Source: Thuidium tamariscinum
Lineage: Eukaryota > Streptophyta > Bryopsida > Hypnales > Thuidiaceae
DNA: 64,000 nucleotides
Direction of reading: 5' to 3'
Assembly (NCBI GenBank): GCA_947034885.2
Contig: OX344750.2
Span: 4,774,001 to 4,838,000, forward strand
Shown here: positions 23,749-36,819 of the stretch, in pieces
Layout: the number at the start of each line of letters is the position of its first letter
Numbering within the stretch: position 1 is the stretch's first letter
Notes under the pieces: model-generated
Seen by the model: only the letters and a program-made list of their open reading frames with translations
Database searches by the model: none
What the model was told of the DNA's origin: nothing
Translations under genes and position numbers: made by a program

Positions 23749-24391
23749 TTAACCCTTGAATGCCCAAGGCATCCAAATGTGATGTCAAAGGAAGTTTGAA
23801 GTTAAATAAAACCTTACCAAATTTCTATTTTTAGTCGTTTATATTTTTGGAAGATTCTTTTTGAAGTCTAGTTTTAGCAATTAGCATCAATAATCTGATT
23901 TTGATAATGAATGATCAGTATGATTTTTCTACTCAAGATTTAGTGCAAGGGTACCCATTGCAATCTTAGCATTTGGTAGTGTTAAGTACTCTTGGAAATG
24001 AGCCTCAAATACATTAGATCTTAGAGAAAAAATCACACTAAAAATTCACTTAAAAAAATTGTTGAGTAGATTTTGAGAAGCCATAAATTGATTGGGGTTA
24101 TGCTTATTAGGCCCTTCAACCTCATATTTTTTTGGTGACCAACTTTTTAGAGTTGACATGCAAAAAAAGAGCTCAAAGATTTTCATAGTTTTTACACCCT
24201 CATGATCAAAGATTATAATCTTTTAACCCATAAGTGATATTGCTATGTTTTCTTTTCCTATGTCATTCTTAACATGTCTACTTTGAATTTGTATGGTTAC
24301 AATTCAAAAAAATTGATTCATTTTATCAAAATGTTGGATTTAGAGCAAATTCTAAGAAGCTCAAAACAGGCCTCGAGCATTTAGGGGTTAA
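23749..24391. mobile_element. piggyBac-like MITE with TTAA duplication
   Basis: TTAA at both ends, with CCCTTGAATGCCCAAGG at the left and, inverted, CCCCTAAATGCTCGAGG at the right. TTAA targets and CCC termini are characteristic of piggyBac-type elements. About 640 bp, no transposase frame, so non-autonomous. Ends match those at 39280 and 40450. Confidence 0.7.
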
Positions 24392-27300
24392 GTAGAGAGG
24401 TGCCAATCCTACCCGGCTTCACTTGCGGTAGTTCTTTCTCCCCGCGATTCCATTTCTCAAGTAGAAGATTACTCTTGAAGATTACTCTACGAATACTAAT
24501 TGGGTGCAGTGCAATTTTCGGATTTTCCCGACATTCCTCATGCATATACAGTAGTCACTCAGCAAATGTTCTCGGTCAGGCCCTCGGCCCTCCCCTCCCC
24601 AATTGGTCGATGGGTTGTCCTCCTCAGGAACGGAGCAGTATCGTCCATCTCAACAGTACGACTAGAAAGGAAGAAATTAACAGATTCTGTTCTGCAAGCA
24701 GGCCAGCAACCTGACACCAAGCAGTGAGCACAATGGTTGCGTCTGTAGTCTGTGCAGACTTGGTCTTTTCTCTGCAGTACCATGGTACGTTAGTGCATAT
24801 GAATCTGGATCCCAAACATCCTACAGTAGGGATGGATGAGCTGCAGTATCATTGTTGGGCTGTAGCGAGCAAATATCGGAGTCAGCTTTCTCTATCATAG
24901 AGACCACATGGAGCTCGTGGGCAGTTAATTGTGAGGCAAAAGGTGAGCTTGGAAGTACTGGCAGCAGATTTCCTTCCTGAGGAAACTCTTTAACTTAGTT
25001 GATGAGCTGATTTCCATGCCTCAGTCCCTTCAACGGAGTATAAATTAAACTGAACTTACAAAGGCTGCAAGTTCAACGTGTCCCCGGACCCACACATCGC
25101 CGCTCACGTAGCTGGCAACAAGGATTCCTTGTCCGAATTCTGCACCATGTGCAGCACGAACACCCAGAAACGCGCGCTCACGGAGAGCCTACAATCAGAA
25201 TCTGCTTCACATTCGACACCCTCCACGAGCTCTTTTCCGCCCACTTTCAGCCAATCTTCCGTTCATTTTTGGTCTATTGCACATCTTGGTATATATATAT
25301 TTGCAGTCGCTGCACAAGTAGCAAGACGTCGAGCACTCATACTCTGATGGGGTGCGCATATAGCTAGTCGGCAGCGAGAGTGCGGGCTAGCATATATCTG
25401 GCGGACTGGATCGAGATGAACAATTAAGCTGCGCCGTGCAGATGGTGGTACGGTGGGAATGTGGAGGTGCTTAAGGATTTGGAATGACTTGCGCTGCTGG
25501 TGTGTAGGATTTGGGGGTGACTAGCTGTCCTGGTCAGGCGAGGAGCACGTACTGAGCTTACGGAATTTCGCAGGGATCGGCGTGGATTGCTCGAACACAG
25601 GTTGAGTCTTCTGTAGCTCCGGACCGGCTCTTGTGCAGTCTGTATGAATGTACGCTGAAGTGTAAGGTTTCTTCTTCTCAGTCAGATTGTTGTCAGATGG
25701 TTGGCCTTCTAGCTTGTGAATACTAGCTGCATCTGTAGGTCAGACGCACAGCTAGCTAACTTTCCAGGTCGGAAGCGAGCCAGGCCAGGTACAGCTAACT
25801 CGCTGGGTAGTTATATCTGAGGCCGGATGGTGTCGATCCGTAAGATGCTAGATCTTTCGGCACTCCGATGTGCACGGGCGGAGTGCACACTCATAGTATA
25901 TATAGAGGCCCCCCTCTGTACGTAGTTCTCGATTCGATGTCCAGTGGGGGTTAACTGATGTGGAACCTGCAATTCAACCAACATGCTCTTAGTAATCGGT
26001 AACTATGCCGGTTGCTGCTGCACTGAACAGCGTTTTTTTCTCCGCACTGATCGAGCGTGGCGCCGGCCTTGTCTACCCAAGTTCGAGCCCACGAAGTAGT
26101 TAGATGATTGGATCAGCGATTGGGGAGCTGTTGAAATCGATCTAACGCGCGCTGCAATACTCATAACTATTCATTTAGTGAATGTCTACTCTAGTGAATG
26201 TCTAATTGAGTTTTCTACATATAACTCGAATTAGTCTTGACGTTTTGATACTGGAGCTTCAAATATCAAATTGATTTGAAATCAGTACTTTTTTTCATTT
26301 TCATCGGGTCTATCTGATCGACCCAGCCCTAAGGATCCATAGGAGTTGTCAACGTACCGTACCAGCTCAAGATTAATTAGTCTCCAGGCCAACTTCTAAA
26401 TCAGCTTTCACGACTTTTGATCAAGTCGACTAGCTCTCTTGTAATCTTGAGACTTCTCATTTTGAAGTGATCGAATTGCCAGGTCTTCTAACTTGTTACC
26501 TTCTGCAGAATATGCTGCTGATCGTAGATTTTACTACTTAATTCACACCAAAATACTACACTTTTTTAGATGATTGTGGGAGTTAGTATCTGGAGTCCGT
26601 TATAATTCCAATGGAGCCTGAGTGGGCAACTAGGCATGAGGCCGATTTCAGTAGCATAGTTGCTTAATTCTCGATAGCTGTGGGCTCGAACATGTAATTG
26701 CTTCGATCAATTGCTTCCAGTAGAGTGCGTTTTAGCAAATTGTTAGGTAGGGTGCATTGCTTTGATTGGGATGTCCCAACATGCAGGATCAATCAATGCT
26801 GCATTGCTTGAGAATTTTGTGCAAGTATGTAGGGGTAAATGTTGATGCTGAAGACAAGAGAAATTATTCTTGCCTCCAATAATTTGCCGGAAGTTGAAAT
26901 GTATCCTAGTCTGTGGGAATTAGTGCAAGCTCATACGTTCAAATCATATGTTGGATCAGTTCATGAAGCTTGAAGGTCACACCTTTGACCCTTCAGTTTG
27001 TGGTCTTCCTGTTTCTACACAACTGCCTGTAGTGTTCTTATTGGCCATAGTTCTGATTCGATCTGTACGTACGCATCAACACTGGAGAATGTCAGACCGT
27101 GCGCAATTGGGCATAAATTAATGCGATTCTTCTCTCCGAAAGTCCCCAAAGTACTAGCCCCAGCTCAATAGAGGTTTCTTCTCATATAGTGTTGAAAGAC
27201 GATTCTGAAATTGCCCTCTTCTGTTTTGAGACCCCTAATTTAGACAGAGAAGTAGCTAGATGGTTCTGTTTAATTTGTTTGCACCTGCCTTTGGACCTCA

Positions 27301-27729
27301 AGAACGATTGGAACAGTGTCTAACATTGAAAGTTCTTTCTAGCCAGGAGTAGATATTGAAGGGGAGAACCATATGCAACAAAGAAGCAAATATATGAAAA
27401 TTTTCACAGGGTAGATGACCAATAACCTGTCTATCTAAGTCTTGAAACTACCAAGATTGTCCAGTTTATTAAAGAGACTGGAGTTAGCACGAGTTCAGCG
27501 AGAACCATGAATCTCACTAGAAAGAATCCAAGGCTTCCAAAGGTCATAACTCATCATTGCAATGTAAGTTCAGTTGTCATCCTCTATGTTAGCTGCCGTA
27601 GTCTGAATTCATGTTGGAGAGAAACATCCGAGCTTATCAGCAATTGTGTTAATGTTGCAGAGCTGGCGTGTGTGGAGGTCATGAACAGAGCGTGACTTGA
27701 ATTGTGGATTCAAGAACCAGCATTGCATA
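24392..27729 (+). promoter_or_regulatory. Upstream region and leader of the DMP-fusion gene
   Basis: Base composition rises sharply at 24392, at the edge of the piggyBac-like MITE. No frame in this stretch shows a protein family. A TATA box lies at 25897-25904. The stretch 25935-27729 would then be a long leader, probably with an intron ending at the acceptor TTAATGTTGCAG (27649-27660). A five-codon upstream ORF (ATG 27681, stop TGA) precedes the main start. Confidence 0.45.
25897..25904 (+). promoter_or_regulatory. Candidate TATA box of the DMP-fusion gene
   Basis: TATATATA followed by GAGGCCCCCC, in a less AT-rich context than most of the window. The start site would fall near 25930. A second TATATATATA at about 25290 is a weaker alternative. 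Confidence 0.4.
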
Positions 27730-30700
27730 ATGGGGGAGCCATTTAAAGAGCAGGATCCTGAGAAGGGGCAGCCGTCCGAGGACGCGCCGCGTCCATCCAT
27801 CGGCGAGGGCATCTCCAACATCTTCTCGAAAGCTGGCGAGGGCATCGCAAGCGCCATCACAAAAGCTGGAGAAGGCATTCAAGCGACAGGTACGACTCTG
27901 AAGGACGGCGCCAAGAGCGCTGGCGGTGGTCTCACGAGCGCCATCACGAAAGCTGGAGGAGGCATTCACGCGACGGGCACTAAGCTGAAGGACGGCGCCA
28001 AGGTCGTGGGCTTGGGCGGCCCCAAAACTCCTCAGAAGCAGAAAAAGAACCCGCAGCGCGCCAAGCACGAGAAGAAGTTTCACAAGAACTTCAAGCCCAT
28101 CCCGCATGAGGAGCCGAAAGACACCAACATAGTCGGCAACATCACCAAGCTCCTGCCCGCGAACACCTTCCTCATGTTCCAGACTCTGGCGCCGCTGGCC
28201 ACCAACGACGGCCAATGCGGCCACCCGGAGAAAATCATGACGAGCGCCATGCTCATCATCCTGGCCTCCACCTGCATGCTGGTGTGCTTCACGGACACCA
28301 TCCAGTTCAATGGCAAAGTGTACCACGGGCTCGTCACGCCAAAAGGGCTGTGGAACCCGAGCTTCAAAGGTGACCCCAGCTTCGTCGATTTGCGCCTGTA
28401 CGAGCTCAAGCTGGCGCAGTTTTACGAAGCGCGGCGAAGGTATAAAGCAGAGAAACGGGAAGCTCGCAAGGAAGGGCGGCCTGTGCCGGCGCGGCCGGAG
28501 GAGCCACTGAAACCCGTAGGGCCTCATGTGATGGGATCCACGTTCTCCAGTGGAAACCCTCAGTATCAGCTCAATTTCACGGACTTCTTGCATGCGGTGC
28601 TGTCCGCAATGGCGTTCGGGACGTTGACGATGCTCACGAATCCTGTGAGCACTTGTTTTTATCCCGACATTCCCAGCACGGTGGTGAAGACGCTGCCGTT
28701 GCTGGTTGGGTTTGTGATTAGTGCGATCTTTGCATTCTCCCCGCCCGCGAGGAATGGCATTGCGCATCCATTGTCGCCGAAAGTCCCCTCGCAAATGGAC
28801 AATTACAAGCCGCCGGATCCGAATGGGATGGTCCATGGGCCGTCACTGCCGCCCAAGCCGCCCGGGGGAAAGGGCGAGCATGGTCATGTGAATCCCAAGC
28901 CTGACGATGACGACGATGACGATTTGGGTGACTCCGTGAAGAAATTCTTCAAGGGAAAATTCTTCGGCTCCCCAGATCATGAGAAAGGGAAATCTGGATC
29001 CCCGAATGAACATCACCTGCTGCAGGATGGCGTGAAGGCTCTCGCCAGCGGGTTTCTTAGCAAGTATGGGGATGATATCAAACACGGCGCGGAGAGGATT
29101 GGGCATAGCTTGGAGGGCGAAGCGAAGAAGGAGGCCAACCAGTTGCTGCTCAAAGCTGCACCTGCTGTTGCCGAACTCAGCAAAGACGTAAGCCGTAATT
29201 GAAATACTTCCACCACGATGTCACTAGAGAGGACACCAATCTCAAAATAAACACATCAAAAATGTAATTGTAACGCATGAGAATTAATGATACTAGTTAA
29301 TGATTCGTTTTCATGCATTCAGTCAGAATGTCGTAAGAACTGTGGCTTCCTAAGTATTCATCTACTTAGATTTGTGTATATTTTTTGGGGGGATTTGGTA
29401 TTGATGGTTTCGTTGTGCAATTTGTTGTGCAGATTCATATCCCACTCGCGCTGCAAGAAGCGGCGAATTCAGTGCCACATGAAGCACTCGTAGCCGGGCT
29501 CGTGAAAGCTGGGGCGCATCCTGCTTTGGCCATAGCAGCGGTGCAATCGGCGGTTCAAGATGCCAAGGACACCGTCTTGACTCAGATGCACCAGGAGCTC
29601 CAGGCCGCGACGTCCGGGCCGCTGGCAGGTCTATCCAAGCAATCATCCATGGCGCTCTCGCGGGCGAATTCGATGCTGCAATCACGAGGGTCGTCTCTCT
29701 CCCTCCCGTCCGGTCCCGACGCACTGTTCCATCAGGCCGCGCAAGTTCTGCAGCGCCAAGTCTCGGGTGAGCCTCGCACCAGAGATTCATGGTTAAAATG
29801 AAAATGACCAATTGGGCAGAATGTTAATGAGGCATGCATGGCTGAAACTCTCATCAAGTTGTCTGTTGAGCGCCAATTTTTTAGGTTTATCTCCGAATGT
29901 GCACACGGCGGGATCGGAGGCCGCGGCGATAGCACTCGCGACAGGGCAAGCGCTAATGCAAGCAGGGTACCAGCTTCCTGGCTCTAGCCAATCGCCACAA
30001 GCTACCGCGCTGAATGCGTTTGCTCATAACATCGGAAATCAGCTCAACTTGAACTCTGCCAATGAGCTCATAAAAGACGCAAACAGTCTCGTCCAGCAAG
30101 GAAGCAAATCCCTCGCTGAGATTCATGAGGAAGTAGCCCGACAAGACGTGACTTTGAACTCCCAGATGCAAGCGCTCTACGTCCCAGGCTCATCTGTGGC
30201 GCATAGCATCGCGGCCATGGCGAATCCAGGCTCGCAGGCGCTCAGTCAAGGCGCATTGGCGGCAACTTTGGCCGCAGGGGCGGCGCGAGAGGCCGGGACG
30301 CTTCTCCTGGAAGGCGCCGATCACGGCATGGTCGGGGTACACGCTGAAATCGCACGGCAAAAAGCTGCCGTCGCGCAGCCCTTGACGTTGTTGGCACATG
30401 AGACCGCTTCTAGAGGCTCCCAGAGCTTGAGTGACGCGAAGGCTGAGCTTCTGAAGCAAAAGGAGGTCTTGACCCACGAGATGTACAGCCAAGCGCGCGC
30501 GCTCTCAACCCCGGCCACCTCCGTCGCCCAGGACCTCGCCACGCTCGTCACCAAGCAAGTGGGATCCCAACCTACCGTGAGCGCAGTGAACTCGCAGTTT
30601 GTCGAGTCGCTCGCGCTCGGCGTGGCGCAAGGGATGGCCCAAGCGGGATCTCAACCTGCGACGTCAATCGCAATTGACATCGCATCATTGCTCCAGCAAG

Positions 30701-31847
30701 GGAGTCAAATGCACGCTCAGCTAGCGCGCCAAGCGTCCGCATTGTCGCCCCAAATGCAAGCTGCCGCAACCATGATGCAACGCCAAGTAAGTTATGGAAA
30801 GTTCCAGCAACCGTCCGCGGCCGACACCCACATGGCGTTCAGGCACCTTTCCTCGCAGCTCTCGCGTCCACAGGGATCACCTGAATTCGGAGTCTCACAG
30901 TGGATGTCCACGTCGCCATCCAATTGGCCAGACAACGTGAGCCTGACCATCGAGGACGTGACGGCCGCAGCCGCAGCAGGGCAACAGGGGGTGGATCGTG
31001 GGCAACGCGGCGCGTCTCAGCTGCCGCGCGTGACAGAAGAGATCGTCGCGCAGGCTCAGGCACCGACTGCTTCCCAAGTGAGTGCGGTTGTAGGAATTAG
31101 AGTTTTAAAGGTTTTGGCTACAGATCGTAACCCTAAAATGCATGAATTTTTTTTCCAATTTTTTGAGCATTTCTACTTATATCAAAGTACATATGTTTGG
31201 TTACCTCAATTTCATGATTTGAATCCAAAAGAATAATTTGTTTTAAGGATTCAAAACAATACTTCAAATGAATGAGAAGTTCCTATAACCCTGTAACAAT
31301 GTTATGGACCAAAACTAAAAAGTCTAGTGGATGACTTCATTGGTAACTGCGAAAACAAAGAATGCACTTATTGGTCCAACAATCAGAATGTTTTGGTGAT
31401 TACCTTGGTCATGAGCCTTGTCCTTTCCATGTCAAAAGAACAAAACCTCATACCTGTGAAGCACTCATACTCATCATTCAAAATATGTTGGAATACTTCA
31501 GGAATAATGCTGCATACCAAATTAGGCGATTATTTTTAGGGACTCAATCTTTTGACAATTCTAGTCATTTGGTTTCCTCATTTGCACCCAATGATTTATT
31601 GTTGCAGGTGCGGACAGTGTCATCTGAGATAGTCGCGAGCACTTCTGAGGTTGCAGGACAGGTAGCGCTCGCGAACATGACACGCATCTTGCGACCTGAC
31701 CGACCCGAATCGACTGAGATTACAGATTCTATCTCGACAGAAGAGATTACTAGTGAATCTGAGCCAGAACTCTACAACCGTGGTAATTTCCGAGCTGGAA
31801 GTTCGAGTAGCTTCAGCTTGCAAGGGCCATTGAAGAGGAAATTATGA
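27730..31847 (+). CDS. DMP (DUF679) membrane protein fused to a long Ala/Gln-rich repeat tail
   Basis: Exons 27730-29187, 29433-29766, 29885-31077, 31608-31847; all borders are GT-AG, phases agree and the sum is 3225 nt (1074 aa). ATG 27730 is chosen; the open frame extends 11 codons upstream without an ATG. Residues 25-95 are Gly/Ala/Lys repeats (KAGEGI, TLKDGAK). Residues 133-350 are a DMP domain: KLLPANTFLMFQ, TNDGQC, CFTDTIQFNGKVYHGL, KGLWNP, FTDFLHAVLS, CFYP and RNGIAHPLSP, with four hydrophobic helices near 141-158, 169-187, 284-302 and 321-338. The loop between helices 2 and 3 is enlarged by a charged insert (about 212-280). From 485 on, about 590 residues are Ala/Gln/Ser-rich, with a helical pattern recurring every ~65-75 residues (VQQGSKSL, LLQQGSQM, EVARQ, QLARQ). 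DMPs are plant endomembrane or plasma-membrane proteins, some acting in gamete fusion and senescence. Family DMPs are ~200-250 aa, so the tail is the oddity. Confidence 0.85.
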
Positions 31848-32946
31848 AGCCAGCCTGGCGCAAAGGACTGAGGTAGGCACATGTAAAACCAACATTGAAA
31901 GTTCCTATTATTGGTTTTTATGGATTCATGACCACTTTGAAATTGTGAGAGGATCGAATGGATCAAGGTATGTATCATTTAAGAACTATTTGCGATAGCT
32001 AAAGTATGGTCACACTTTGGTGTTAGGAGTGATGTTTGAAATGCAAATCCAATCTCAGAATAGGTTTTTACTTGTTCCCAAAACTTTCATTGAAATGCTC
32101 TTTAATACCAAGTGCAAACATACCTATAATATGCAAACATTTTATTAGTAGATAGCATAAAATCAGCAGTAGATTTTATTTTGATCGCAAGATTTGTTCT
32201 TTCCAAAGCAAAATTGTTATCCAGAATGTTTGTTTCCATCATCTTGGTTGTCCGACTATTTCCACATCGGATCAAACTCTTTAAATTGGATTCTAATTGG
32301 TGAAGTTAGGAAAGTTGCCTTGCCAGTGGCAATTTCTGATCATTTTTCTAACATACTTCATTTTTTTTGTAGGGATGGATTCACGTAAATTGAGGGATGT
32401 GGATGTTCCTTCCTCAATACCACAAGTTTTACTCATGAACCCAGAATTTCCAAGAGTGTTTTTTTGGCTCAAATGCCACAGAAATCTGCGAGGACTGATG
32501 AACTTGGCACTAGTTCTCTGACTTGATTCAGATTGGATGTGGCCATGACCTTCAGTTGGAGAGTGCTTGACCCAACGATCTTGTTGTATAAGCAAGCTGG
32601 AGTTTTGCAGGTAAGTTTGGTGTAACATAGCAGATCAGTTTTATTTTAGAAAAATTGGGCTTACTAGATTGATCGGAGTAGTTGGTGATAAATGATTTGT
32701 AAATCTGAGCGAGCATAATTACGGAAACCCGAGGAGCAAAGGCGTTGGAAAGCATCAGTGGGGAATGTTGGATTATGTACTCAAGCTCACCAAGAGCAAT
32801 TTTAATTGCTTTCACTTTTACACATGCTTATGGCACCACTCCCACAACTTTGGGACATTTTATCACTTATGATGGTAGTGTGCGAGCATATGAGCCTTGA
32901 GCATATATGTAAGCATAATGATATCCTTCAAGTAATAAAGGTGTTT
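31848..32946. other. 3' flank of the DMP-fusion gene
   Basis: No coding sequence recognised. Part should be 3' UTR. A splice-like TTTTTTTTGTAG near 32370 could mark a 3'-UTR intron, but no exon can be supported. Confidence 0.4.
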
Positions 32947-33516
32947 CATTAGAGAAATTTTGGACTCTCCAAAGGGCCTCTAGAATGGCCTCAATTGGGG
33001 TCCTCAATTGGATTTAAATGCGTACTTGTCAAATAAAGGACAACTTTTTTCCCCTATTTCCACCCATTTTGACATCATGATGTTTATAAAGGTACATGTT
33101 TTTTTATTGGATAATGGGACATTAGGTACTTCTTGTCATTCAAATTTTAAGTACATTGAGGGATTATTTTATTTAGAAAAGGACAAATTTGGTGCAATTA
33201 AGTACTAATGGCTCATGTGTTTTTAGTACAATGAATGAGACTTTTTTTTTAATAAGATCATTGGTACTTCATGCTCATGATGTTTGCACCATGAAATACC
33301 TCTTATTGGACAATGGAACAATAGGTACTTTTTGTCATTCAAGTCCTTGGTACAATAAGTGAATTCTTTATTTAACAAATTCATAAGTACTTGATGAATA
33401 TTCACACAAGGTAGCGACACATATTGTGTACTAAGGCTATCATCTTTAGCCTTCAATAAATAGCTTTGCATGTCAATTCCTAACGGCCCTCTAGAGAGCT
33501 CAAAATTTCTCTAATG
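32947..33516. mobile_element. TIR element, CATTAG...family, with an internal direct repeat
   Basis: Left end cattagagaaattttggact and inverted right end cattagagaaattttgagct match over about 30 bp. Inside, two direct copies of a ~100-bp block about 208 bp apart share 'attgga(t/c)aatgg(g/a)ac' and 'ttaggtactt(c/t)ttgtcattcaa'. No ORF of note. Confidence 0.65.
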
Positions 33517-36500
33517 ATAGGATAACACTCACTTTGAGTATGTACAATATATGTATCTATAACATAGATAATTTATCCTATAATTATAATAATAATAATT
33601 TATAATATAGACATCTATAACGTAATATAGGTGTACAATCTTATAGGCTCATGTTCTCATGATTCTACCCTCATATAATAGCACCCCTCATTTTGTCACT
33701 ACACATTGTGAATGATTAAAAGCAATGTCAATTCTTGGAACAACCTGCATCTCATGTGAAGATGTTCATAAATTGAACGAGTGTTTATGAGATAATTATC
33801 ATATATGAATACAATGTGCATGATTGCACTCTGCAATTCCTTTGCATAATTTTAACTCATTTGTTTCCCATCTACACAAACATCTTTTGTTTCGAGCAGT
33901 AAGTTACAACAGCATGATAATGTCCAGGAAGAAGTCTAGTTATGCGGATGAATCAATTTGAGTGGTTGTTTTGGATTCAAAGTTTGGATTTGGCTTGCTT
34001 TTTCAAGTTGAAGATTCTAATGGAGAAAATGAACAAACAGAAGGAAAGGTGCAAGTGACAATCCGTGCACCCCCATTTGTTATATCACTGTTCAGTGTGT
34101 GCAAAATGAGAAGATTTCACATCAATTCAGGATTCAAAAGAGGCATGATCACTGGGTTCCCAAACTCACATGTATTCTAATAACAAATTTAGAATGTTTA
34201 GATGATATTAAGTAGATGCTCATTGCATAGTGTTAATCAATACAACATTGAAATTAGGGTACGGATTGAGAGATTCAATTACTTTCATTTGGCCTTTTAT
34301 AACACTTATATTATTAGTACATACATTTAGTAGAATAGGTAATTCAAAGAGTCATCCCTTATGACCTCTCAAATTGTTCACTTTCATGTCCAAAGACTAT
34401 TTATATTATAAGAACTTAATGAAATACTTTTACTTCCCCTTATGAGGAATTGTTCCCCTATAAAATGAAATTTTCAATTAAATTAATGATCAATTGATGT
34501 TACTCAACAAGAAAAAGAGAGATTAAAAGATGAAATCCAATTGATCTCTGGATTCATTTTATGTTCATTTTTAAAACTATAACCTTGGAAGGATGCAACT
34601 AAGTTAGTTACCAAAAAACTCCAATTATTTAATTCATAGGTGCGTATTTTGTAGTTATTTATGGGAATTTTTGGATTAGTAGCATCCTTACATGGTTTAG
34701 AAATGAACACCATTGACAATTGAAATAAGTGCCTTTTACCATAATAGACTAATTGCACCTCCACAAACTCAATCCTTCAATTTAGTCAGACATTAGAGTT
34801 ATAGGATATGGGATACTAAGATTAAAAGATGAAAGCATATGCAAAAAATTTAATGAGCCACATGCGATGGTCACAATAATTTTCAAATGTATACAAATTC
34901 TTAGGTAACTACACCTATTGTTGAGTATAATAATATTGGATATTGGATATTGGATTGTGTCTTCTCAAACTTTGTGTAAATTTTGTAGTTGCCTATGCTA
35001 GATGATAATCTTTAATTATATTTGGACTATAACCAAAGACAAGAGATTGCTATCATTTATCTAATAAGGTATGGCAATATTTACACCTCAATCCATAGGT
35101 AAAATAGCCCATTCTAGACCAAATGAGGAGTGTGCACTCATGTCATCGATCAAATCTTCTAATTGTTTTTCCCACAAGTGGACAAGTGATAGAGATGATG
35201 AGAGCAGTTGAAACTATATTTTTTCAATAAAGTGTGAATTTGTTATGAATTTTTGATGTGTCCCTCCCATCATGGATTCTAGACTACCCCAAAACCAACT
35301 AAAATTGTATCCATAATGGTCACCTTATTCACCTAATGTAGTCAAAATATTTTCTAATACAAAAGGCTTGAAAGAATCACTTCCTACAGTAAATTAACAT
35401 TGAAAAGCTGAAAGTTTCTATTGTGGTCACTAATCACCCCATTCTAGTTAGCTAGCACATTGATTGTGGCCAAAATCTCATTCTCTAGAAGAAAACTATA
35501 ATAGGTTCATTCCTAGGAGTCCTTAATGGGTAAAAAGTCTATAACGGTCTATTTTACCTTAGGCCTTTGGGACTTCTTTTGAACTTATAAATTGGTCTCT
35601 TGAAGGGCTTTTTCTATCATCCAACAAATTTGACAAGACAACAAAGATAGAGATATTGGTCCAAGATAAATTAACCTTTTAAATTCTTGAGTTGTTGCAC
35701 ATTTATACTTATATTAAACTTTTGAGACCTTGTGGATTAAAGTTGGATGTTACTAGTCAAAGTAATTACCATATAATCTTTGGAACAAACTTACATTCAG
35801 AAACAATGAACCTTTCAAAGATTACAATAAAATCCTTGAAAAATTGCAATAGCAACAATAGCAACCAGAAGGCCAGGTAATAAATTTACATGATAGAACA
35901 ACAATCTTGAAACAAAATATTACAACAATTGTTCAATTTTGATGGTTTGGAATGCACAAAGTATTGTAATAGTCATGTATGATATTGACTTGGGAAATAG
36001 TTTATAGCTTACAAATAAATAAATAATAATCAATAGCTTATAGGTCAGACTAAAAATTAGTAAATTGAGCATTTCTATCATCCTTTGAAAAACCTTCGCC
36101 ACGAGTACCATGGTAAGAATCCTCCTACACATGGCAAGCCAAAGTACTCTAAATAGTCACACTAGATAGCGAGCAAAGGACATGAAATCATTTTCAAACC
36201 TAAAAGATGTAAAAGTCTCTTAAAACATTTTGAAAGACAACCAATATAATACAACCAATGTTGTTGTTGACATTGAAGATAGAAATTAATCTTTAAATGC
36301 ACAAATACTCTTTTAAAATTTTTACAAATTTTTGTTTACATCTTTACAAGAATGTATCTCTTACCTCAAATTGGTCATAATGAAAGTTTTTTTTTGGCTT
36401 TGGGTGGATGAAAAGTAATTTTGGTAAATAAAACTTCACCCCTAAGTACTCTATACATCACCCAAACCTTTATGGGCCTTGACCATATTACCAACAAGAC

Positions 36501-36819
36501 TCCTCTATTCAAATATGTGGTTGACTTTCAACTAGCAAGTTGGGTATAAGCATAACTGGCCTAAATATCTAAAGCCACATATCTTCAAAGAAAAATGGGG
36601 TTATCTACTATAATAGTGGTCTACAATCTCCCACTATGAAATTATATAAGAAATTTATATACAGTGATAAAAAAGTTAATATAACACATTTCACTCTTGT
36701 ACCTAAAAGAACCCTCCACTCCTATATACTGATCTCCCAAAAATCACTCCTAAATTGGTTTAATGCTTAAAGTTACTGTACCTTATTACCGTTAAAATGT
36801 GCACTGAGAGGAAACTTAC
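33517..36819. other. AT-rich region, no gene recognised
   Basis: Contains (AAT)n near 33590 and many short A/T runs. Frames of 60-85 codons (for example 33962-34180 and 34504-34764) have no recognisable motif. The missing last exon of the zinc-finger gene to the right could lie here but was not found by eye. Confidence 0.5.

Noticed and set aside
24400..25367. Frames of 70-104 codons on both strands upstream of the DMP gene
   Set aside because: No recognisable domain, and several overlapping alternatives. Read as promoter or leader DNA.
26070..26100. A GTTCGAGCC word like the B box of a tRNA gene
   Set aside because: No A box or cloverleaf partner at the right distance.
27679..28836. A 385-codon frame on the minus strand
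   Set aside because: It is the antisense shadow of the GC-rich DMP exon, Arg/His-rich without any family motif; the sense frame has clear DMP motifs.
33962..34180. A VVLDSKFGFG frame resembling the Copia protease LDSGA motif
   Set aside because: The Asp-Ser-Gly triad is absent and no flanking Copia domains occur.
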